Shown piece by piece: positions 59,166-64,000 of a DNA stretch of 64,000 nucleotides. A program made the position numbers and the translations under genes. The stretch is from Candidatus Leptovillus affinis (GTDB lineage Bacteria; Chloroflexota; Anaerolineae; Promineifilales; Promineifilaceae). A model generated the notes under the pieces. The model made no database searches. It was given only the letters and a program-made list of their open reading frames with translations, and was not told where the DNA came from. The DNA lies in NCBI GenBank assembly GCA_016705235.1, contig JADIYP010000001.1:1302001-1366000 (forward strand), read 5' to 3'. Numbering within the stretch: the first letter of the stretch is position 1; every line of letters begins with the position of its first letter.

Positions 59166-60569
59166 ATGTTCCGTCGATTTGGGATAAATTTTGCTATTTT
59201 ATCCATGTTTTTGGATGGGGGAGTGACCTTTCTGGCCCTGATAATAGCCTTCAAATTGCGACCGTATTTGCTTTCATTACCCTTCCTCATCGTGGGCGAA
59301 GTGAGAATCCCCCTGATTCTTTTTGGCATCATTCCTGTGTTGTGGGTGGTGGTTTTTCTGCTGGCGTCGGTTTACGATCCCAAGCGCACTTACAAAGCGG
59401 TAGACGAATTTCAGCATGTCACCCTCTCTGGCGCGTTTGCCGCGTTGGTAGTGGCCGGTACGCTTTATCTGGGTTTTCGAGATTTCTCGCGCTGGTTGTT
59501 TATTACCTTTGTCATCCTCAACATGCTCTTTTTAATTGGCTGGCGCATCATTGCCCGCGCGTTGTTCAGGATGGGGCGCGTGCGCGAAGCGGAGCAGCGC
59601 GTGCTGATTGTGGGCGCAGGCGAAGTGGGGCAGCGCGTGGGTGAAATGATTGGTGCGTATGCCTTCGCCGGTTTGCGCTTGATCGGTTATCTGGATGACG
59701 ATGCCAATAAACGGGAAGCCAACTTGTCGATTTTGGGCGACATCCAGAATGCCCGCGAGGTTGTGCAGGCAAATCACATTGATAATGTGGTTATTGCTTT
59801 GCCGCGCCGGGCGTATGGGCAGGTGAATAAATTGGTGTTGAGCCTGAGCGATTTACCGGTGCGGCTGCGGGTGGTGCCGGATTATTTTAGCCTGACGTTG
59901 TACCGGGCTACAGTGGATGATTTTGGCGGGGTTCCCATGATTAATTTGCGGGACCCGGCTTTGAATGATTACCAGCGGTTGATGAAGCGCATATTTGATC
60001 TGACGTTGGGTGGCATGATGACGCTGCTGCTGCTGCCGGTGATGGGGCTGATTGCCCTGCTGGTGCGGCTGGATTCGCCGGGGGGGGTTATTTTTCGGCA
60101 GGAGCGGGTGGGGGAGAACGGCCGTATCTTCTTCATGTTCAAATTTCGTTCGATGGTTGAAGGGGCGGAGCAGATGCAGGCCGACGTGAACCACACAAAC
60201 GGCAACGGAGAGCTGATTCACAAGCAGCCCAACGATCCTCGCGTGACGCGGGTGGGCCAGTTTTTGCGCCGGTCCAGCCTGGATGAGCTGCCGCAGTTTT
60301 TTAATGTGCTAAAAGGTGACATGAGTCTGGTGGGGCCACGGCCAGAGATGCCCTGGCTGCTGACAGAATATGAGCCGTGGCAGCACAAACGGTTTGCGGT
60401 GCCGCAGGGGATTACGGGCTGGTGGCAGGTAAACGGCCGTTCCGACAAACCCATGCACCTGCACAGCGACGACGACATCTACTACGTGCAAAACTACTCG
60501 TTGTGGATGGACTTCTACATTTTGTTTAAGACGCCCTGGGTGGTGCTGCGCGGCAAAGGCGCTTTCTGA
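59166..60569 (+). CDS. polyprenyl-phosphate sugar-1-phosphate transferase (WbaP/WcaJ-type)
   Basis: 467 residues. Four N-terminal helices lead to a Rossmann-like domain (VLIVGAGEVGQRVGEMIGAY, LIGYLDDDANK). A reentrant membrane helix (RIFDLTLGGMMTLLLLPVMG) follows. The catalytic domain has RLDSPGGVIFRQERVGENGR, FFMFKFRSMV with the conserved Arg-Ser-Met, RRSSLDELPQFFNVLKGDMS and LVGPRPEMPWLL. It moves a sugar-1-phosphate from UDP-sugar to undecaprenyl phosphate, the first step of exopolysaccharide assembly, and so could start the glycan extended by the GT4 cluster 40 kb away. A strong AGGAGG sets the start. Single gene. Confidence 0.93.
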   Translation: MFRRFGINFAILSMFLDGGVTFLALIIAFKLRPYLLSLPFLIVGEVRIPLILFGIIPVLWVVVFLLASVYDPKRTYKAVDEFQHVTLSGAFAALVVAGTLYLGFRDFSRWLFITFVILNMLFLIGWRIIARALFRMGRVREAEQRVLIVGAGEVGQRVGEMIGAYAFAGLRLIGYLDDDANKREANLSILGDIQNAREVVQANHIDNVVIALPRRAYGQVNKLVLSLSDLPVRLRVVPDYFSLTLYRATVDDFGGVPMINLRDPALNDYQRLMKRIFDLTLGGMMTLLLLPVMGLIALLVRLDSPGGVIFRQERVGENGRIFFMFKFRSMVEGAEQMQADVNHTNGNGELIHKQPNDPRVTRVGQFLRRSSLDELPQFFNVLKGDMSLVGPRPEMPWLLTEYEPWQHKRFAVPQGITGWWQVNGRSDKPMHLHSDDDIYYVQNYSLWMDFYILFKTPWVVLRGKGAF

Positions 60570-60634
60570 GTTTTGGAACTGGGGGCTGGGGATTGGATTA
60601 ATCGCCAATCGCCAATCGTAAATCGTAAATCTCC

Positions 60635-61489
60635 TCAATCAAGCAGAACAGCATCCAAAATTCTGTCCAGGCGGAAGGTGCGCTGGGCTTGCTGCGTGTG
60701 GCAGTAGGCGATCAAATAGGCGATACCTTCGTTTTCGGTGACGTATTTGGGGGAAATTTGCCGTCTGGATTCGCCTGATTGACCGAAATAGCGGATTTGC
60801 AAGGGCTTTTTCTGCGCGATGGCCTGGGCGATGAGCGGGGGAACCGCCGTTACCGGCGCTGCCGGGGTATAAATCGGGCCGCCCTGGGCGTGCAGCAAAT
60901 CGGCCGTGGTCACAAAGCGTTTCTTTTCCAGGTCGTGGGCCATGCGTTTTAAGATTTCGGCCGTCGTGTAGACGTCGGTCAGGGCGCGATGGGCGCGGCC
61001 GACGCGCACGCCCAATTGACGGGCGATATGTCCCAGATTGTTTTTGCCAAAATAAAAGTGGCGGCGGGCCAGTTGTAAGGTGCATAACCAGGGCTGCGGC
61101 AGCGCCGGTTCGCCTGGCGCGCGCTGCGCGGCATAACCGGCAATGATATATTCCTGCCCCACAAACCCGGCGTCGAAGGCGGCGTTGTGGGCCACCAACA
61201 GCGCGCCGTCCATGAAGGCCAGCAGGTCAGCGGCGACGGCGGCGAAGATGGGCTGGCCGATGAGGTCACGGTCGGTGATGCCGTTGATGGCCGCGGCGTC
61301 GGGGTCCATGGGGCGCTCCGGCTGGATGAGGCGGCTGAATTCGCCGACGCGCTGCCAGTTTTCCAGGCGCACGGCAGCGATTTCTACCACGCGGTGGCCC
61401 AGGTAAGGCTGGAGGCCGGTGGTTTCGGTGTCCAGCACGACGATGGGGATTTGTGACGGCCGTTTCTCACCAAAATCTAAAACGCTCAT
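60635..61489 (-). CDS. DnaQ-like 3'-5' exonuclease fused to a WYL-type domain
   Basis: 284 residues. The exonuclease part (about 12-185) has all DEDDh elements: VVLDTETTGLQPYLGHRVVE, VAHNAAFDAGFVGQEYI, and GRAHRALTDVYTTAEIL with His and Asp. The last 70 residues (PLIAQAIAQKKPLQIRYFGQ, RRQISPKYVTENEGIAYLIA, TFRLDRILDAVLLD) match the WYL fold, a ligand/nucleic-acid sensing domain usually found in transcription regulators. Single-stranded DNA or RNA degradation controlled by a bound nucleic acid is a reasonable guess. The ATG at 61489 follows GAGGAA. A longer start would read into the CACGGAT repeat upstream. Confidence 0.9.
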   Translation of the reverse strand: MSVLDFGEKRPSQIPIVVLDTETTGLQPYLGHRVVEIAAVRLENWQRVGEFSRLIQPERPMDPDAAAINGITDRDLIGQPIFAAVAADLLAFMDGALLVAHNAAFDAGFVGQEYIIAGYAAQRAPGEPALPQPWLCTLQLARRHFYFGKNNLGHIARQLGVRVGRAHRALTDVYTTAEILKRMAHDLEKKRFVTTADLLHAQGGPIYTPAAPVTAVPPLIAQAIAQKKPLQIRYFGQSGESRRQISPKYVTENEGIAYLIAYCHTQQAQRTFRLDRILDAVLLD

Positions 61490-61507
61490 AGTTCCTCGGA
61501 ATATGGG

Positions 61508-61570
61508 ACACGGATTAACGCGGATGAACACGGATCAAAATCTGCGTAATCTGCGCAATCTGCGGATTTG
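61508..61570. repeat. CACGGATT/AATCTGCG dispersed repeat
   Basis: ACACGGATTAACGCGGATGA, ACACGGATC, then AAAATCTGCGTAATCTGCGC. Related to 27976-28044 and 59083-59146. It lies between two minus-strand genes and includes no coding sequence. Confidence 0.65.
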
Positions 61571-61577
61571 ACGATGC

Positions 61578-62519
61578 TCATGTCTGTTCCTCGGCGACCT
61601 GGGCGGCCGTTTTGCCCGATTGGCGGCGGAACATTGTGCCTTCGTGGGCGCTCAGCGCATCGGCGACGCGCTGAGCGTGCAGCGGCAGGCTGTTGGCCGG
61701 TTCCTGGCCGGGCAGGAAGTAGGCGAATTCGGCCGCTTCGGGGCCGGTGGTGAGCTGGCCGCCGGTGATTTCGGCCGTAAACACAAACACCATGAGAGGA
61801 TCGGGTTTGACGTAGACGCCGGTCAGGTCGGTGAGGCGGACGTGGAGGCCGGTTTCTTCAAGTGTTTCGCGCACGGCCGTGTCCCATGGCGGTTCATTAA
61901 AATCGCTGCCGCCGCCCGGCAGATTCCACATATCCATGTCTGTGCGTTTCACCCACAACACGGCCCCATCCGCATTGCGAATCACGGTAAACGCCGCCAG
62001 CTTCCAGATAGGCGGGGCAATGTACGGCCGTTCGCCGCGCCGCGCCCGCCGCCAATCTTTCCAGCGGTAGATGACTTGTTGCAGCATGAAGCGCCCCAGA
62101 CGCATGGTTAAGTCGTCTTTTTGCGTGCCCCAGTAGGGCGGGCCGCCGGTGTGGGCCAGGCTGCGGGCCAGCCGCTCTTTGTGCATGGGGGCGATGGGGC
62201 CGGGCAGCTTGTGGGCCGGGAAGTAGGCCACGACCGGCGATTCGGGCGAAGGCGTTATCTCGCCGCCTTGTTGGAGGCAGCGGAAAACAAAACCGAGGTT
62301 GCCTTCTTTGAGCCAGTGGAAGTGGTAGACGCCGACCAGCCGCACGGGCAGCACAATGAGGCCGGTTTCTTCGCGCACTTCGCGGCGGACGTCGTCGGTG
62401 GGCAGTTCGCCGGCTTCCAGGCCGCCGCCGGGTGGGGCGAAGGTGCGCGTGTCGTCGCGCCGGATGAGCAGGACTTCGCCGTATTCGTTGATGATGATGC
62501 CGTTGGTACCGATTTGCAT
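61578..62519 (-). CDS. protein with two Nudix hydrolase domains
   Basis: 313 residues. The first Nudix domain (about 5-130) has the box GGGLEAGELPTDDVRREV, then REETGL. The second (about 170-290) has GGGSDFNEPPWDTAVRET, then LEETGL. Each keeps the G-x5-E-x7-R-E-x2-E-E-x-G-x frame: in the first G-x5-E is intact, in the second the early Glu is shifted (FNEPP). A 40-residue helical link (LTMRLGRFMLQQVIYRWKDW) joins them. Nudix enzymes cleave nucleoside diphosphate derivatives; the substrate is not readable. It starts just before the paired palindrome at 62537 and follows the amidohydrolase gene. Confidence 0.9.
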   Translation of the reverse strand: MQIGTNGIIINEYGEVLLIRRDDTRTFAPPGGGLEAGELPTDDVRREVREETGLIVLPVRLVGVYHFHWLKEGNLGFVFRCLQQGGEITPSPESPVVAYFPAHKLPGPIAPMHKERLARSLAHTGGPPYWGTQKDDLTMRLGRFMLQQVIYRWKDWRRARRGERPYIAPPIWKLAAFTVIRNADGAVLWVKRTDMDMWNLPGGGSDFNEPPWDTAVRETLEETGLHVRLTDLTGVYVKPDPLMVFVFTAEITGGQLTTGPEAAEFAYFLPGQEPANSLPLHAQRVADALSAHEGTMFRRQSGKTAAQVAEEQT

Positions 62520-62536
62520 GGGGTTGATTGCCGGTG

Positions 62537-62569
62537 AGATTTGTCAAATCTTTAAGATTTGACAAATCT
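62537..62569. terminator. paired-palindrome element, third copy with changed letters
   Basis: AGATTTGTCAAATCT, TTA, AGATTTGACAAATCT: the same 15-3-15 plan as at 1582 and 28099, with T/A centres, but AGATTTG in place of AGATTGG. It lies seven bases after the stop of the amidohydrolase gene at 62577. Confidence 0.75.
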
Positions 62570-62576
62570 GGAGCGC

Positions 62577-63974
62577 TTACTCGCCGCGGACCATGGCGGC
62601 GGCGAGGCGGTTGTGTTTTTCCAGGTTGGCGGGCAGGTTGATGGTGGCGAGACGGCCGTTTTCCACCACCACTTTGCCGTTAATCACCGACCAGTCTACG
62701 CCGGGCGGCTGGCACAGGACCATCGCGGCGACCGGGTCGTGGTTGGCGCCGGCGAAGGCCACCTGATTCATGTTCAAAGCGATGAAGTCGGCGCTCATGC
62801 CGGGGGCCAGATAGCCGATGTCGTCACGGCCGAGCACGGCCGCGCCGCCGCGGGTGGCAATCTCTAACGCTTCGCGGGCGGTCATGGCGTCGGGTTGGCC
62901 GCCGAAGCCGCCGCGCCCGCCGGGGGCTTCGCTGAGGTAGCGGTGCGGGGCGACGCGCTGGAGCAGCAGCGCCTGCCGCGCTTCGGTGAGCAGGTGGCTG
63001 CCGTCGTTGGAGGCGGAGCCATCGACGCCTAAGCCCACGGGCACGCCGGCGCGGCGCATGGCGGGCACGGCGGCGATGCCGCTGGCGAGGCGCATGTTGC
63101 TGGAGGGGCAGTGGGCGACGCCGGTTCCAGTCCGCCCAAACAGGCTGATTTCCGACTCGCTCATGTGGACGCAGTGGGCGTGCCAGACGTCGTCGCCGGT
63201 CCAGCCGAGCGATTCGACGTAGGCGACGGGGCGGTGGCCGAAGGTTTCCAGGCAGAATTCTTCTTCTTCGAGGGTTTCGGCCAGGTGGGTGTGCAGGCGC
63301 ACGCCGTAGGCGCGGGCGAGTTTGGCCGATTCGCGCATGAGGTCGGGGGTGACGGAGAAGGGGGAGCAGGGGGCCAGGACGATACGCATCATGGCGTGGC
63401 GGCTGGCGTCGTGGTAGGTTTCGATGAGGCGCTGGCTGTCTTTGAGGATGAAGGCTTCGTCTTCGGTGACGCGGTCGGGGGGCAGGCCGCCTTTGCTTTC
63501 GCCGAGGGACATGGAGCCGCGGGCGGCGTGGAAGCGCACGCCGATTTCCTGGGCGGCGCGAATTTGGCTGTCCAGGGTGCAGTCGTTGGGGAAGATGTAG
63601 AGGTGGTCGCTGCTGGTGGTGCAGCCGGATAGGGCGAGTTCGGCCAGCCCGGTGAGGGTGCTGACGTAGATGGCTTCGTCGGTGAGGTTGGCCCAGATGG
63701 GGTAGAGGGTTTTGAGCCAGGTGAAGAGTTCGGCGTCTTGGGCGAGGACGCGGGTGAGGGTTTGGTAGAGGTGGTGGTGGGTGTTGACGAGGCCGGGCAG
63801 GACGACGTGCCCGGCGAGGTCGAGGACGGTGTCGGCGGTGGCGGGCAGGTCGGCGGTGGGGCCGACTTGCTGGATGATGTTGTCGACGACGTAGAGGCCG
63901 CCGTTGGGGATTTCGCGGCGCTGGTCGTCCATGGTGACGAGGACGGCCGTGTTTTTAACAAGTAATGTGCTCAT
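62577..63974 (-). CDS. 8-oxoguanine deaminase-like amidohydrolase (TRZ/ATZ family)
   Basis: 465 residues. Metal site: LVNTHHHLYQTLTRVLAQDA (H-x-H), VRLHTHLAETLEEEEF, VWHAHCVHMSESEI and LGVDGSASNDGSHL with the final Asp. LFTWLKTLYPIWANLTDEA is characteristic of the 8-oxoguanine/isoxanthopterin deaminase group. PCSPFSVTPDLMRESA lies in the purine pocket. It would deaminate an oxidised or other purine-like base. A hydrolase of triazines or cytosine-like bases is less likely but cannot be ruled out. The start at 63974 is the ATG; its ribosome binding site is GGAG just upstream, near the window end. Confidence 0.88.
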   Translation of the reverse strand: MSTLLVKNTAVLVTMDDQRREIPNGGLYVVDNIIQQVGPTADLPATADTVLDLAGHVVLPGLVNTHHHLYQTLTRVLAQDAELFTWLKTLYPIWANLTDEAIYVSTLTGLAELALSGCTTSSDHLYIFPNDCTLDSQIRAAQEIGVRFHAARGSMSLGESKGGLPPDRVTEDEAFILKDSQRLIETYHDASRHAMMRIVLAPCSPFSVTPDLMRESAKLARAYGVRLHTHLAETLEEEEFCLETFGHRPVAYVESLGWTGDDVWHAHCVHMSESEISLFGRTGTGVAHCPSSNMRLASGIAAVPAMRRAGVPVGLGVDGSASNDGSHLLTEARQALLLQRVAPHRYLSEAPGGRGGFGGQPDAMTAREALEIATRGGAAVLGRDDIGYLAPGMSADFIALNMNQVAFAGANHDPVAAMVLCQPPGVDWSVINGKVVVENGRLATINLPANLEKHNRLAAAMVRGE

Positions 63975-64000
63975 GTCAGGCTCCGACTCCTTTGGGTGTG

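Larger units (their letters stand above)
153..63950. repeat. dispersed palindromic octamer ACGGCCGT, about 140 copies
   Basis: The 8-base palindrome ACGGCCGT was counted by eye about 140 times between these limits, about one per 460 bases. Base composition predicts one or two. Most copies are inside genes, where it reads T-A-V, N-G-R or R-P in the three frames, and others are intergenic. It is self-complementary, so it has no orientation. There are deserts: about 0.97-3.04, 8.5-10.4, 36.65-39.3 and 49.5-52.6 kb. It resembles HIP1 of cyanobacteria in abundance and palindromy but not in sequence. The count may be off by a few. Confidence 0.9.

Noticed and set aside
58966..59187. 73-codon frame before the sugar transferase
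   Set aside because: It mainly translates the CGCAGATT dispersed repeat and overlaps the strong ribosome binding site of the next gene.

Overview
The window looks like a chromosomal segment of an uncultured or little-studied Chloroflexota bacterium, probably Anaerolineae or a relative. This is inferred from the gene mix: many GT4 glycosyltransferases, surface FG-GAP and VWA-FHA proteins, an oxygen-dependent-looking kynurenine pair, class III fructose bisphosphatase, and 8-oxoguanine deaminase. The GC content is fairly high, and several genes have a TATAAT box 6 to 8 bases from the ATG (leaderless mRNA). No rRNA, tRNA, CRISPR array or full insertion sequence was seen.

Layout. 0.1-3 kb: an alkaline-phosphatase-superfamily enzyme, the ribosome-rescue factor ArfB and an MFS exporter. 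3-21.5 kb: a long minus-strand surface-glycan cluster. It holds an LCP ligase, a Wzm-like ABC permease, six GT4 glycosyltransferases (one frameshifted), an FkbM methyltransferase (frameshifted), three small helical proteins placed between the glycosyltransferases, a polytopic GT-C-like protein, an FG-GAP surface protein and a GHL10 glycosidase-like protein. 21.6-27.6 kb: kynB and kynU, a region of degraded toxin-antitoxin and repeats, an MBL hydrolase and mutY. 27.6-33.4 kb: an alkyltransferase-like protein, an ABC-2 exporter (ATPase plus two permeases) and a degenerate acyl-CoA ligase. 33.5-48.6 kb: an FHA protein, two murJ genes, a large hybrid histidine kinase, fbp, pdxH, an RRM protein, tadA and a 932-residue GT39-like protein. 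48.6-64 kb: pheA, an acyl-CoA ligase, a helicase-like/rhomboid/VWA-FHA operon diverging from a second VWA-FHA gene, an HAD phosphatase, a polyprenyl-phosphate sugar transferase, a DnaQ-WYL fusion, a double-Nudix protein and an 8-oxoguanine deaminase-like amidohydrolase.

How genes fit together. The sugar transferase at 59.2 kb can start a lipid-linked glycan, the GT4 enzymes and GT-C proteins extend it, MurJ/ABC-type transporters flip or export lipid-linked material, and the LCP protein can attach it to the wall. MutY, ArfB, TadA, PdxH, PheA and Fbp are housekeeping.

The strongest unexplained signal is an 8-base palindrome, ACGGCCGT, present about 140 times by hand count (one per about 460 bases; one or two expected by chance), inside genes in all frames and between genes, with clear deserts. 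This resembles the HIP1 phenomenon of cyanobacteria but with a different word. Other non-genic structure: two identical 185-bp MITE-like elements with perfect 9-bp target duplications, a family of paired palindromes between genes, three tandem hairpins inside the glycan cluster, a 121-bp duplicated multi-hairpin element before mutY, and a 21-bp minisatellite. Three genes are broken by single frameshifts (12.69, 15.46 and 22.37 kb), which may be real decay or assembly indels.
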